From the NCBI GenBank assembly GCA_041686195.1, contig JAWLEI010000022.1, positions 1 through 34,705 on the forward strand: DNA of 34,705 nucleotides. The letters run 5' to 3'. Positions 23,801-32,641 of the stretch are shown here, piece after piece. The position numbers and the translations under genes were made by a program. This stretch comes from Desulfovermiculus sp041686195 (GTDB lineage Bacteria; Desulfobacterota; Desulfovibrionia; Desulfovibrionales; Desulfothermaceae). Below the pieces are notes generated by a model. The model was not told the origin of the DNA. It saw nothing but the letters and a program-made list of their open reading frames with translations, and made no database searches. Every line of letters begins with the position of its first letter. Within the stretch, counting starts at the first letter, position 1.

Positions 23801-26800
23801 TTACCTTACCCACCAGAAAAGTCCCAGTACAGCCAGGAGGATCAGGGCCACACATGCAGATAACAGCTTATGCCGCAGTATTTTCTCCTGCAGGGCATGC
23901 ATCAAGGTGTAGACCACCGGGATGACCAGAAGAGTCAAGGCGGTGGAGGCGAACATGCCCATGGAGATGCTCACTCCCATGGGTGACCGGGCCGTGCCTC
24001 CGGCCCCGAACCCAAGAGCGATGGGAAGCATGCCCAAAATAGTGGAGATCGCGGTCATAAGCACTGGCCGAAAGCGGGTCATGGCTGCCTGCCTGGCCGC
24101 GTGCATCACAGTGTTCCCTCTGGCCACCAGGACATTGGCATAATCCACAAGCAGGATTCCATTTTTCGTTACCAACCCCAGGAGCATAATAACGCCAATA
24201 AAAGAAAAGATATTAAAGGTCATGTCCAGGGCGAACAAGGCCCCGAATGCGCCTACGCCGGCCAAAGGCAGAGTGGTTAGGATGGTGAAGGGGTGGACAA
24301 AGGACTCGAACTGTCCGGCCAGCACCAAGAAAATAAAGACTACGGCAAAGACCATGGCCATGGTCAAATAAAAAAACGATTCCTGAAAGTCCTGGGCTTC
24401 GCCGGCGATTTCAGTATCAAAGTCAGGAGGAAGGTCATTGTCCACATAATTTTGCATGGTGTTCAAGGCCGTGCCCAGCGGCACGCCAGGTGGCATCTCT
24501 GACTCAATGGTCACTGCCCGGCTCCGGTTGAAGTGGTGGATCTCACTGGGCCCCACCCGTTCCTGAATATCCACCAGGTTTGCCAGATTGACCATTTCTC
24601 CGTCTTTGTTTCTGGTGTACAGGGTGTACAGGGTATCCGGCACATTGTGCTTGGTTATGATTTCGGAAATGACGTCATATCGTTTATTCTCCTGCTCAAT
24701 CTCCGATATGGTAGGATCACCGAAGATATAGCGCAAGGAATTGGAAATCTGAGCCACGGAAATTCCCATCTCGCCCGCCTTGTCCCGGTCAATGGACACA
24801 TCAATCTCCGGCTTGTCCATGCGCATGTTGGAGCGGACCCCGGCAAATTCCGGCTGGCCACGCATCCACTGCATGATATCGTCCTGTTGTCTGGCCAACT
24901 CGTCCAGGCTCGAATGCTTCAAGACCATCTGCAAGGGGGCTTCTGCGCCCATAGGGCCTCCGGACTCCATGACATATCCGCGAACCCCGGGCAGCTGACT
25001 GATCGCCGTCCGCACCTCCTGCATGACCTCCTGCTGAGTGCGCTCTCGTTCTTTGTGATGGGTGAGGCGGACAAAGCTGATGCCCTCATTGACTTTTCCC
25101 GGCCCGGATCGGGACATCCCGATGGCCAGGAAGAAGGACCGGATCTCTGGAATTTCGGACATGATCTGTTCAATGTCCCGGGCATAGCGGTCTGTAAAAC
25201 TCAGGGTGGAGCCCTCCACAGTTTCAAAGGAGATCATGAACTTGCTTTGATCCACATCAGGGCTGAACTCAGACTCCAGCTGGGTAAACAGAAATATGCC
25301 ACAGGCAAAAGCCGCCGCTCCAATACCCACAGTGATCCACCGCCAGCGCAGGGCGGCACCCAAAAGCGGGACATACAGCTTTTCCAGGACGCGAAAGAGA
25401 GGATCTGTGATGCGCTGCAGAAGCGGTTTTCTGGCCTGGTTAGGGAGAGCCAGGAATTTGGAGCACAGCATGGGGGTCAGGGTCAGGGCGGTGAAGGTGG
25501 AGGCAAAAACAGTCACCGCCACAGTCAGCCCGAACTCAAAAAAGAAGCGGCCGATCATGCCCGGCATGAAGGCCACAGGGATAAACACTGACCCCAGGGA
25601 CAGGGAATTGGCCAGAGCGGCAAAAGCGATTTCCGTGGTCCCTGTGCGGGCGGCCGGCTTGGCTTCAGCCCCGTATTCCATGTGCCGATAGCAGCTTTCC
25701 AAGACCACAATGGCATCATCGACAACAATACCAATAACCAGGATAAAACCAAGAAGAGAGAGGACATTCAGGCTGAAACCGAGGTAGTAGGCCATGGCCA
25801 TCCCGGCCAGCAATGAGGTTGGAATGGCGATACTGGTGATCAGTGTGCCCCGGGGGCTGCCCAGGAAGATCATGACCACCAGGGTAACCAGGATGGTAGC
25901 CAAAAAGATGGTGGTTATCAGGTCGTTTATGTTTTCCTTGACATAGACTGAATCGTCAGAGGCAATGTCATATTCAAGGCCGGGCGGAAAATCCCGGGAC
26001 AGAGATTCCAATTCCTGTTTGACCCGGTCCACAACCTCCACCATGTTGGAGTCTGACTGTTTGACAATTCCCAGACCCACAGCTGGTTCCTGGTTGAACC
26101 GGGCTACATTGCGGTCGTTTTCCTGGCTGTCCACAGCCTGGCCAACATCTTGCAAACGAACCGGGGCTCCGTTTCGTTCAGCGATGATCAATCTGTTAAA
26201 CGGCTCAGCTGAGGGAAACTGACCACTGGTTTTGACCAGAAACTCCCGGTTCTGGCTCTCTATTCTGCCGGCCGGGATATCAACATTTTCCTTCTGGATG
26301 GTTTCCACCACATCCTGGACAGTCAGATGATAGGCAGCCAGGCGGGAGGGGTCCAGCTGTATGCGCACCGCGTACTTACGTTCACCTCCGATCATGACCT
26401 GGCCAATGCCGGGCATGCCTTCCAGTTGATTCTTAAGCACATCGTCTGCATATTGGGTCAAACGCGTGGTATCCCAGCGCTCATCCCCGGTCAGAGGGAC
26501 CCACATAACAGCCTGGGCGTCGGGATCTATTTTGCGGATATCAGGTTCTTCTATGTTATCCGCCATATCCGCCCGAGCCCGGGTAGCCCGATCCCGTACA
26601 TCCTGAGCTGCAATATCCACATCCCGGTACAGCTCAAACTCCACAGTGACCACTCCCACTTCTTCCCTGCTCGTGGAGGTGATCTCCTTGATCCCCTCAA
26701 TAGTGTTCAGTTCCTCTTCCAGGGGTTCGACCACTTCAGTCTCAATGACTTCCGGATCTGCGCCCGGCAAGACAACACTGACGTTGACAATGGGAAACTC

Positions 26801-26917
26801 AACATCCGGGTATTCCCGCACCGACATTTGCGAGTAGCCAAAGACTCCAAAAATGAAGATGGCCAAAAAAATAACCGTGGTCAGAACCGGACGGCGAATG
26901 CAGAAATTCCAGATCAT
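23801..26917 (-). CDS. RND efflux permease (AcrB / HAE1 type)
   Basis: Inner-membrane proton-driven pump that moves drugs or other compounds outward with an adaptor and an outer-membrane channel. The 1038-residue product has the normal length: 12 membrane segments with two large periplasmic loops. The proton-relay pair D400-D401 lies in GIVVDDAIVVLES. The protein starts MIWNFCIRRPVLTTVIFLAI and has the family phrase EYPDVEFPIVNVSVVLPGA. Its adaptor gene lies upstream with a 54-base gap. No TolC-type channel gene is in the window. Substrates cannot be predicted. It is closest in layout to MexB/MdtC-type pumps of the single-permease kind. Confidence 0.95.
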   Translation of the reverse strand: MIWNFCIRRPVLTTVIFLAIFIFGVFGYSQMSVREYPDVEFPIVNVSVVLPGADPEVIETEVVEPLEEELNTIEGIKEITSTSREEVGVVTVEFELYRDVDIAAQDVRDRATRARADMADNIEEPDIRKIDPDAQAVMWVPLTGDERWDTTRLTQYADDVLKNQLEGMPGIGQVMIGGERKYAVRIQLDPSRLAAYHLTVQDVVETIQKENVDIPAGRIESQNREFLVKTSGQFPSAEPFNRLIIAERNGAPVRLQDVGQAVDSQENDRNVARFNQEPAVGLGIVKQSDSNMVEVVDRVKQELESLSRDFPPGLEYDIASDDSVYVKENINDLITTIFLATILVTLVVMIFLGSPRGTLITSIAIPTSLLAGMAMAYYLGFSLNVLSLLGFILVIGIVVDDAIVVLESCYRHMEYGAEAKPAARTGTTEIAFAALANSLSLGSVFIPVAFMPGMIGRFFFEFGLTVAVTVFASTFTALTLTPMLCSKFLALPNQARKPLLQRITDPLFRVLEKLYVPLLGAALRWRWITVGIGAAAFACGIFLFTQLESEFSPDVDQSKFMISFETVEGSTLSFTDRYARDIEQIMSEIPEIRSFFLAIGMSRSGPGKVNEGISFVRLTHHKERERTQQEVMQEVRTAISQLPGVRGYVMESGGPMGAEAPLQMVLKHSSLDELARQQDDIMQWMRGQPEFAGVRSNMRMDKPEIDVSIDRDKAGEMGISVAQISNSLRYIFGDPTISEIEQENKRYDVISEIITKHNVPDTLYTLYTRNKDGEMVNLANLVDIQERVGPSEIHHFNRSRAVTIESEMPPGVPLGTALNTMQNYVDNDLPPDFDTEIAGEAQDFQESFFYLTMAMVFAVVFIFLVLAGQFESFVHPFTILTTLPLAGVGAFGALFALDMTFNIFSFIGVIMLLGLVTKNGILLVDYANVLVARGNTVMHAARQAAMTRFRPVLMTAISTILGMLPIALGFGAGGTARSPMGVSISMGMFASTALTLLVIPVVYTLMHALQEKILRHKLLSACVALILLAVLGLFWWVR

Positions 26918-26971
26918 AATAACCTACAGTTCTGAATTTGAAAATTGGTGTTCCGGGAAGAGACAATTTGT

Positions 26972-28066
26972 TCAGTCTGTTTCTTGGGCCGGGCAAACCC
27001 GGTCGCCTTCCTGTACGTCTTCATGCCCGGTCCGGATGACTTCCTGGCCTTTGCTCAGACCTTTTGCGATTTCAACCTGGCCCGGCTTGCGCAGGCCAAT
27101 ATCCACCTTCTGGCCGTGGGCTTGATCATCCTGGACTACAAAGACCATATATCCTGTTCGAGTGGGGATGAGGGCCTCTTCCGGAATGACGGGAACATTG
27201 CGGCGGATTCCGACCTGGAGCTGGACCGAAGCAAAACCGCCGGGTTTGAGTTCACCCTCCGGGTTGTCCAGTTTGGCCTTGACCAGCAATGAACGGGAAC
27301 TGGATTCAATCTGTGGGCTGACAAACGAGACTTGAGCCTCAAAGTGGCGTTCGGGATAGGCCGGAACACGTACTCTGGCCATTTGTCCGTTTTGGATCCG
27401 GCCAATGGATCTTTCCGGGAGGGTGAAGGCGATATCCAATGTATCGATTTCAACAACTGACGTCAGTGAAGTGCCTGCATCCACCCAGTTGCCTGCATCG
27501 ACCATAAGTTCGCCCGTGATGCCGTCAAACGGAGCCCGTATTCTGGTATCTTTTAAGATTTCCTTGATTTCATCTCGTTCGGCCTGTAATCGGTTCACAG
27601 ATGCCCTGGCTGACTCCAGCTGGGTTTCTGCTTCGTCTTTGACTTCTTCGGAGATCTGATTTTGAGCGTACAGACGCTTCCTGCGCTCATAGACCCGGTC
27701 TTGATTGGCCAGCTCGGCCCGTGCCTGCGCCATGGCCGCTTCCTTGGCCCTGAGCCGGGCCTGATATGTGTCGTCCTCGATGGAAAAGAGGAGCTGGCCC
27801 TTGCTCACCTGGCTTCCTTCTTCAAAATGGACCTGCTCAATGACACCGGCAATTTCCGGCTTGAGGGTTACCTGTTGCTGTGCTTCCAGGGTCCCGATGC
27901 CTTCGATGCTTTCTTCCAGATCCGTGGTCTTCACTTCCGCCAAATCCACGGGAATGCAGTCTTCCTGGGCTATAGCCCTTGAACTCTGGACAAGAAACAT
28001 CAGGCATAATAGGCAAGAGAGGAGGCTTAAGGGAAGTTTTTTCTGGTGAAGAGCAAAGTATCTCAT
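26972..28066 (-). CDS. RND efflux periplasmic adaptor (membrane fusion protein)
   Basis: Links the permease to an outer-membrane channel. The 364-residue product begins with a signal peptide (about 1-34, hydrophobic LSLLSCLLCLMFLVQ, cleavage near RAIAQ). Next come a barrel-sandwich/lipoyl motif (KPEIAGVIEQVHFEEGSQV), a coiled coil (about 100-160), a second lipoyl half (IRAPFDGITGELMVDAG) and a beta-barrel domain. There is no lipobox cysteine at the cleavage site, so it may be anchored by the uncleaved N-terminus. AAGGAGC precedes the ATG at 28066. It is the first gene of the efflux operon. Confidence 0.92.
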   Translation of the reverse strand: MRYFALHQKKLPLSLLSCLLCLMFLVQSSRAIAQEDCIPVDLAEVKTTDLEESIEGIGTLEAQQQVTLKPEIAGVIEQVHFEEGSQVSKGQLLFSIEDDTYQARLRAKEAAMAQARAELANQDRVYERRKRLYAQNQISEEVKDEAETQLESARASVNRLQAERDEIKEILKDTRIRAPFDGITGELMVDAGNWVDAGTSLTSVVEIDTLDIAFTLPERSIGRIQNGQMARVRVPAYPERHFEAQVSFVSPQIESSSRSLLVKAKLDNPEGELKPGGFASVQLQVGIRRNVPVIPEEALIPTRTGYMVFVVQDDQAHGQKVDIGLRKPGQVEIAKGLSKGQEVIRTGHEDVQEGDRVCPAQETD

Positions 28067-28437
28067 GAACAGCTCCTTGCAGGATCTGGGGCCATGGCTT
28101 TATGGCCATGTGGAAAATTCAGCATAAAAGAGGATGCAGCATGGCCTAAGCTGGGTCTGAGGTCAAGAAAGGTGAGTTTGGAAGTCAGCGCCGCCGCTGG
28201 CTGCAGACGCCGAGTATATAGAGTAAATCGACAGTAATTGTTGACAATGAAAAGCAGAACCAAAAAGCCCCGGTTAAGAACGGGGTCGGGGTTGTCAATT
28301 GTTCAAACCCCGGATATCGTTTCTATTCAGCTTTGCCTGCGGCAAATCTGAAATATTTTTGCGCTTTGAGGCAAAAAAGTGTGGTTGTTTAGTTTTATAC
28401 AGGTATCTGCAGGGGCCGCCTTTGGGGAGAGTATCTG
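28067..28437. other. 371-base divergent spacer with R1 repeat and inverted repeats
   Basis: No gene seen. It contains the 12-base dyad ATTGT-tg-ACAAT (28237-28248), a possible regulator site for the leftward efflux operon; TATATA-like boxes at 28214-28219; two G/C stems (28268-28285 and 28287-28312, CGGGGTT..AACCCCG); and an R1 copy (28327-28380). The first stem is followed by TTTTT on the minus strand and looks like a terminator, but no minus-strand gene ends here. It could act as an attenuator or be repeat debris. Confidence 0.45.
28327..28380 (+). repeat. Interspersed repeat R1, full copy upstream of the sirtuin gene
   Basis: TTCAGCTTTGCCTGCGGC and AAATCTGAAATATTTTTGC lie in the same order as the copy at 9248-9303. 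Its second hairpin is TTTTTGC-gctttgag-GCAAAAA. It sits 58 bases before the sirtuin start codon. Confidence 0.7.
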
Positions 28438-29205
28438 ATGAGCATGAGCAGATTACAGGATATGCTTGAACAGTCAAAAAGTACTGTTGCCTTTACCGGA
28501 GCCGGCATCTCAGCTGAAAGCGGGATTCCCACCTACCGGGGTGCCGGTGGGATGTGGAATATCTATGATCCGGATAAGTATGCCAATATCGAGTACTTTT
28601 ATAAAGACCCTAACTATTATTGGCAGTTTTTTCGGGACGTCCGCTATCCTTCATTGCGCGAGGCCCGGCCAAATCAGGCTCACAAAGCCCTGGCTTCTCT
28701 CCAGGAAATGGGTTTACTGCAGGTGGTAATCACCCAAAACATTGACGGGCTGCATCAGGCCGCTGGATCAGGGAATGTCCTGGAACTGCACGGCAGTACC
28801 CGAGTATATACCTGCATGCAGTGCACGGAACATTATTCTTTCCATCAGGCCTATGAGCTGGTTCAAGCCAATTTACCCCCGACTTGCCAGAAATGCGGGG
28901 GTGTGATCAGGCCGGGGACGGTCATGTTCGGTGAAGCACTGCCCATGCAGGTGTTGCAGGAAGCCAAAAAGTCAGCCCTTCAGGCCGACCTCTTTATGTG
29001 CATCGGCAGTTCTCTGGTTGTTCAGCCTGCAGCCTCCTTTCCAGTACAGGCCAAACAAAACGGGGCCAGCCTGGTGATCATAAACAAGGATCAGACCCCT
29101 CTGGATGATATGGCTGATCTGGCTTTCCGGCAGGATGCCAGCGAGGTTCTGGTTCCGGTTGTTCAGGCTCTGGAGCAGAAGATGTCCCAGAATCGTTCAC
29201 TTTAG
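28438..29205 (+). CDS. NAD-dependent protein deacylase (sirtuin, CobB-like)
   Basis: Removes acyl groups from lysines using NAD+. The 255-residue product has GAGISAESGIPTYRG at 21-35, TQNIDGLH at 99-106, the catalytic H118 in ELHGS, and a zinc knuckle of C126/C129 and C150/C153. These are complete and consistent with activity. Whether it prefers acetyl, succinyl or other acyl groups cannot be read; a WQFFRDVR stretch lies in the substrate-pocket region. GGGGAGAG precedes the ATG. The thioesterase gene starts 11 bases after it. The symbol is left blank because several paralogues exist. Confidence 0.92.
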   Translation: MSMSRLQDMLEQSKSTVAFTGAGISAESGIPTYRGAGGMWNIYDPDKYANIEYFYKDPNYYWQFFRDVRYPSLREARPNQAHKALASLQEMGLLQVVITQNIDGLHQAAGSGNVLELHGSTRVYTCMQCTEHYSFHQAYELVQANLPPTCQKCGGVIRPGTVMFGEALPMQVLQEAKKSALQADLFMCIGSSLVVQPAASFPVQAKQNGASLVIINKDQTPLDDMADLAFRQDASEVLVPVVQALEQKMSQNRSL

Positions 29206-29216
29206 CTGGAGGGAAT

Positions 29217-29666
29217 ATGCAGGAGTTGAGTCCGGAGCGGGCAGAATTCCTAGCTCGCGATTACGCTCAAGGATTCATTGCCTTTTGCCGCTTTAAACCG
29301 GAAAGTGTTGCCTGGGGCCAATTCACCTCCAGTCTTGCGGTTCAGGATTTTCACCGTCAGCAAGACGGTTTTATTCATGCCGGGGTTTTGGCAACTATGG
29401 CTGATCATACCGCCGGGTATGCCGGGTTTACCGTCGCTCCGGAAGATCATCAAATCCTGACTGTGGAGTTTAAGGTCAATTTTCTACGGCCCTCCTATGG
29501 TCAGAAGGTAATCTGTGAGTCTTTGGTACTCAAACCGGGAAAGACCCTTATTGTGGCCGAGTCCAACATCTGGGACCAAAGGGGGGAGAGCCGGGTGCAG
29601 ACAGCCAGGGCTTCGGTCACTCTCATGGCCGTGGCTCAGGACAAGCTGGCCAGAGGTGGTGAATAA
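29217..29666 (+). CDS. PaaI-type hotdog-fold thioesterase
   Basis: Hydrolyses acyl-CoA or similar thioesters. The 149-residue product has the hotdog motif IHAGVLATMADHTAGYAG (about 53-70, with D63 as likely catalytic acid) and a family-typical VEFKVNFLRPSYGQKV. GGAGGGAA lies just before the ATG. It is 11 bases downstream of the sirtuin and 34 bases upstream of the homocysteine biosynthesis gene, so all are probably one operon. The substrate is unknown; with a neighbouring deacylase, an acyl-detoxifying role is one idea. Confidence 0.88.
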   Translation: MQELSPERAEFLARDYAQGFIAFCRFKPESVAWGQFTSSLAVQDFHRQQDGFIHAGVLATMADHTAGYAGFTVAPEDHQILTVEFKVNFLRPSYGQKVICESLVLKPGKTLIVAESNIWDQRGESRVQTARASVTLMAVAQDKLARGGE

Positions 29667-29700
29667 TTCAAGTGTTGGAAAGTTTATCGGAGATCACAAC

Positions 29701-30909
29701 ATGAGCGATGTGGAAGTGAAGCGAAGTATTGCTGAGATCAATGCCAAAATCCGCAAAGGGCAGGCAGTGGTGGTCACAGCAGACGAAATGGTGGATATTG
29801 TGGCTGACAAGGGTGTGAAAAAGGCCTATGAGCAAGTTGATGTGGTCACCACCGGCACCTTTGGGACCATGTGTTCTTCCGGGGCCTTTATCAATTTCGG
29901 ACATACCACGCCCAAGATCAAGGCCTCCAAGGCCTGGTTCAACCAGGTGGAGGCCTATGCAGGAATAGCAGCTGTGGACTGTTTTCTGGGTGCGGCCCAG
30001 GTCAAGGACAATGATCCCTTAAATCTTGTCCATCCCGGGCGGTTCTCCTATGGCGGGGGGCATGTGATCGAGGACCTTATCGCCGGGCGCAAGGTGAAAT
30101 TTCGGGCCACGGGATACGGCACGGACTGCTATCCGCTGACCGAATATGAGCAGGAAATAACCATCAACGACTTGCGCAATGCCTTTTTATACAACCCGCG
30201 GAACGCCTACCAGAACTACAACTGTGCCACCAATCTTTCGGACCGGACCATATACACCTACATGGGCATCCTGCGTCCGAACATGGGAAATGTGACCTAT
30301 TCCACCTCCGGACAGCTCAGTCCCATGCTCAATGATCCTTTTTACTGGACCATCGGGGTGGGGACCAAGGTCTTTCTGGCCGGCGGGGTGGGAGCTGTAA
30401 CCTGGAATGGAACTCAGCACAGCCCAGATGCCATGCGCAGCGAGAACGGACAGGTCAAGGAAGGGGCAGGAACCTTGGCGGTAACCGGAGATATGAAGCA
30501 GATGTCCACCGAATACATCCGCGGTGCGTCCCTGGCTGGTTACGGCTGTTCGCTGATGGTTGGTCTGGGGGTGCCCATCCCTATTGTGAATGAAGAGATG
30601 GCCTACTTTACCGGACTGGGCAACAAGGATATCTGGTACCAGGTCATTGATTATGGCATCGACTATCCCAGCAATATCAGCCGTTCAGTGGGCGAAGTCA
30701 GCTATGCTCAGCTGCAGTCCGGGGAGGTTGAGCTGGAGGGGAAGAAGGTGCCTGCCGCTCCTCTGGCCAGCTACAGCCTGGCCCGGCGCATAGCCGGCGA
30801 GCTCAAGGATTGGATAGTCAAAGCAGGCTTCACTCTGGGTGAAGCCCAAATTCAGCTGCCTTCAGTCGAGTTTGACCGGCAAAAGTATCCCAGGGTGGAT
30901 ATTAAGTGA
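29701..30909 (+). CDS. Homocysteine biosynthesis protein (DUF39 / COG1900)
   Basis: Core of a pathway that makes homocysteine from aspartate semialdehyde and sulfide in methanogens and sulfate reducers. The 402-residue product starts MSDVEVKRSIAEINAKIRKG after GGAGAT. Candidate sulfur-carrying cysteines are C58 (GTMCSSG), C94 (VDCFLG) and C143 (TDCYPL); which one acts cannot be told here. It also contains the glycine-rich FLAGGVGAVTWNGTQH segment. An in-frame extension upstream lies inside the thioesterase gene. It is followed by the two partner genes, UPF0280 and NIL/ferredoxin, the expected pathway set. Confidence 0.9.
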   Translation: MSDVEVKRSIAEINAKIRKGQAVVVTADEMVDIVADKGVKKAYEQVDVVTTGTFGTMCSSGAFINFGHTTPKIKASKAWFNQVEAYAGIAAVDCFLGAAQVKDNDPLNLVHPGRFSYGGGHVIEDLIAGRKVKFRATGYGTDCYPLTEYEQEITINDLRNAFLYNPRNAYQNYNCATNLSDRTIYTYMGILRPNMGNVTYSTSGQLSPMLNDPFYWTIGVGTKVFLAGGVGAVTWNGTQHSPDAMRSENGQVKEGAGTLAVTGDMKQMSTEYIRGASLAGYGCSLMVGLGVPIPIVNEEMAYFTGLGNKDIWYQVIDYGIDYPSNISRSVGEVSYAQLQSGEVELEGKKVPAAPLASYSLARRIAGELKDWIVKAGFTLGEAQIQLPSVEFDRQKYPRVDIK

Positions 30910-30924
30910 TATCATAAAATTTTT

Positions 30925-31656
30925 ATGAGTTATGAGCCCCGCTTTTATCGTGATTTCACCTCCACTGACCGCTGGGAGAGCTATCGGGTCCAGGTGGAAA
31001 GCACTGACTTGTATATCCGGACCAAGGGCAATCATGCCATCCTGGCTCAGAAAAAGATATCCGGGCTCCGGGCTGTGCTCACAGAGCATATCAGACACCA
31101 ACCCGGTTTTTTAGATTCTTTGACCCCGGTTCCCAGGCTGCGGGGGGTGCATCCCATGATTTTGGCCATGTACCAGGCTTCGGAACTGGCCGGGACCGGC
31201 CCTATGGCCGCAGTGGCCGGAGCTATAGCCCAGTGGGTGGGGCAGGATCTGAAAAAGTTCTCAAATGAAGTGATTGTGGAAAACGGCGGGGATCTCTATC
31301 TCTGCCTGCAACAGCCGGGCACTGTTACGCTGTATGCCGGAGAATCCAGATTTTCCGGGACGATTGGTCTGGCCCTGGATCCAGAGAAGACCCCGGTGGG
31401 GATATGCACCTCTTCCGGAACAGTGGGCCATTCCTACAGCCAGGGCCGGGCGGATGCTGCCGCAATTATCAGCCGGAACGTCTGTCTGGCCGATGCCGTG
31501 GCCACTGGTGCAGCAAATTTGATAGGTGCGGAAGATGATCTTGAGTCAGCCCTGGACTATGCCCTGGCTGTGCGCGGGGTGTTGGGGGCTGTGTTTGTGC
31601 TTGGAGATAAGTTGGCGGCCAAAGGGGATGTGGAGCTGGTCCCCACGGCATACTAA
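30925..31656 (+). CDS. UPF0280 family (ApbE-like) protein of the homocysteine pathway
   Basis: The 243-residue soluble protein belongs to COG2122, related to ApbE. It has GPMAAVAGAIAQWVG, the nucleotide-site-like VIVENGGDLYL and TSSGTVGHSYSQGRADAAAI, and a C-terminal ADAVATGAANL. Members are linked by genetics and neighbourhood to DUF39 homocysteine synthesis. ApbE is a flavin transferase, but no flavinylation activity is assumed here. The ATG follows the previous stop by 15 bases. A run of hairpins separates it from the NIL/ferredoxin gene. Confidence 0.87.
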   Translation: MSYEPRFYRDFTSTDRWESYRVQVESTDLYIRTKGNHAILAQKKISGLRAVLTEHIRHQPGFLDSLTPVPRLRGVHPMILAMYQASELAGTGPMAAVAGAIAQWVGQDLKKFSNEVIVENGGDLYLCLQQPGTVTLYAGESRFSGTIGLALDPEKTPVGICTSSGTVGHSYSQGRADAAAIISRNVCLADAVATGAANLIGAEDDLESALDYALAVRGVLGAVFVLGDKLAAKGDVELVPTAY

Positions 31657-31789
31657 TGGGAGCAGGATGGGATTTACATCCTGCTCCCATGAGTAGCCGC
31701 GCCAACAGCGCGGCTCGCGCACTCAGCAGCGCGGGAATTTACTTCCCTTGCTGCTGAGTGCAGCGTGCAAAAAGTAAACAACTTTTTGC
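31656..31789 (+). repeat. Cluster of four consecutive hairpins
   Basis: Stem 1: ATGGGAGCAGGATG (31656-31669) pairs perfectly with 31677-31690. Stem 2: AGCCGCGC-caaca-GCGCGGCT (31695-31715). Stem 3: GCACTCAGCAGC (31719-31730) pairs with 31750-31761 around a loop that can itself fold (GGGAA-tttac-TTCCC). Stem 4: GCAAAAAGT-aaaca-ACTTTTTGC (31767-31789). The first starts on the last base of the UPF0280 stop codon. None is followed by a long T-run, so this may be an mRNA stability or differential-expression element, or an imported repeat. Confidence 0.7.
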
Positions 31790-31826
31790 CCTTGTTAATA
31801 ATTGATAAATCTACGAGGTCTTCTCT

Positions 31827-32270
31827 ATGAGCAAGTCCAGGGTTTCCAAGAACGTCCTGCTCATTTTCAAGAAAGAGGTGATGTACAACCCGGTCATTTT
31901 CCGGACTATCAAGCGCTATGACATCCAGTTCAATATCCTGGAGGCCAAGATCCTGCCCAAGCAGGAGGGCCGTCTCATCCTGCAGCTGGAAGGGGGACAG
32001 GATGAGCTGGACCGGGCTGTGGCCTATATGGAGTCCGAAGGAGTGAAGGTGGAGGTTTTGGCCGACAGGGTCAAGCGGGATGAAGAAAAATGTGTGCACT
32101 GCGGGGCCTGTACTGCTGTATGCAAGACCGGGGCCTTGTCTATTGATCATGTCAGCATGAAGGTCATGTTCAATCCCGAGCTCTGTGTGGTCTGCGGCCA
32201 ATGCCAGGTGGCCTGCCCGGTCAAGGCCGTGGTTGTGGCCGGGATCGATATGGACGTCCTGGCCGCATAA
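31827..32270 (+). CDS. NIL-domain 2[4Fe-4S] ferredoxin of the homocysteine pathway
   Basis: Electron carrier or sulfur-transfer partner of the DUF39 protein. The 147-residue product has a NIL domain (about 8-82, RYDIQFNILEAKILP) followed by two 4Fe-4S motifs: C89-x2-C92-x2-C95-x3-C99 and C120-x2-C123-x2-C126-x3-C130-P. Both are complete. The third gene of the set found near DUF39 and UPF0280, it is separated from UPF0280 by 170 bases of hairpins. The Shine-Dalgarno (GAGGTC) is modest. Confidence 0.93.
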   Translation: MSKSRVSKNVLLIFKKEVMYNPVIFRTIKRYDIQFNILEAKILPKQEGRLILQLEGGQDELDRAVAYMESEGVKVEVLADRVKRDEEKCVHCGACTAVCKTGALSIDHVSMKVMFNPELCVVCGQCQVACPVKAVVVAGIDMDVLAA

Positions 32271-32335
32271 AAACTCATAGGTTCAAAGTTCCAGATTCAC
32301 GGTTACAAGAATACAATCAATTCGATTGGAAAAAG

Positions 32336-32641
32336 ATGCGACTTAATAATTTTGAAGTGCAAGCTATTCGAGAAGCTGTGTCTCGTTACTTTGAGCCGCA
32401 AGCCATGGTGTATCTGTTTGGATCCAGGGTGGATGACACCAAGAAAGGCGGGGACATAGATTTATATATAGAGACAAATTTGCAGGGGACTGAGCTTTTA
32501 CGAGCCAAGCTGCAAACAATGAGCGATATTCAGCGGGCCATTGGGGAGAGAAAAATTGACATTGTGACAGCTGCACCGGACATGAGCACGGATGTCCCCT
32601 TGATCGTTTCCAGAGCTCGACAGGAGGGAATTCGCTTATGA
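32336..32641 (+). CDS. mntA: MntA-type nucleotidyltransferase antitoxin
   Basis: Adenylyltransferase antitoxin of the MntA/HepT type VII toxin-antitoxin system; it would AMPylate HepT to silence it. The 101-residue product has the minimal nucleotidyltransferase motif G29-S30...D40-x-D42 (YLFGSRVDDTKKGGDIDLYI) and a third acid D75 (KIDIV). The start is the ATG at 32336 within a longer open frame; the upstream part overlaps the ferredoxin gene and is not credible. It shares ATGA with the HepT start, so the pair is translated together, antitoxin first. Confidence 0.85.
   Translation: MRLNNFEVQAIREAVSRYFEPQAMVYLFGSRVDDTKKGGDIDLYIETNLQGTELLRAKLQTMSDIQRAIGERKIDIVTAAPDMSTDVPLIVSRARQEGIRL

Noticed and set aside
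24533..25591. 352-residue plus-strand frame
   Set aside because: Antisense of the RND permease; histidine- and glycine-rich shadow product with no recognisable domain.
28262..28290. Terminator-like stem with T-run on the minus strand
   Set aside because: No minus-strand gene ends nearby, so not called as a working terminator; noted as part of the spacer.
29515..29700. N-terminal extension of the DUF39 gene
   Set aside because: Overlaps the thioesterase gene out of frame; ATG at 29701 has a ribosome site and the family start.
32201..32335. N-terminal extension of mntA
   Set aside because: Overlaps the ferredoxin gene; extension is G/R-rich shadow sequence.
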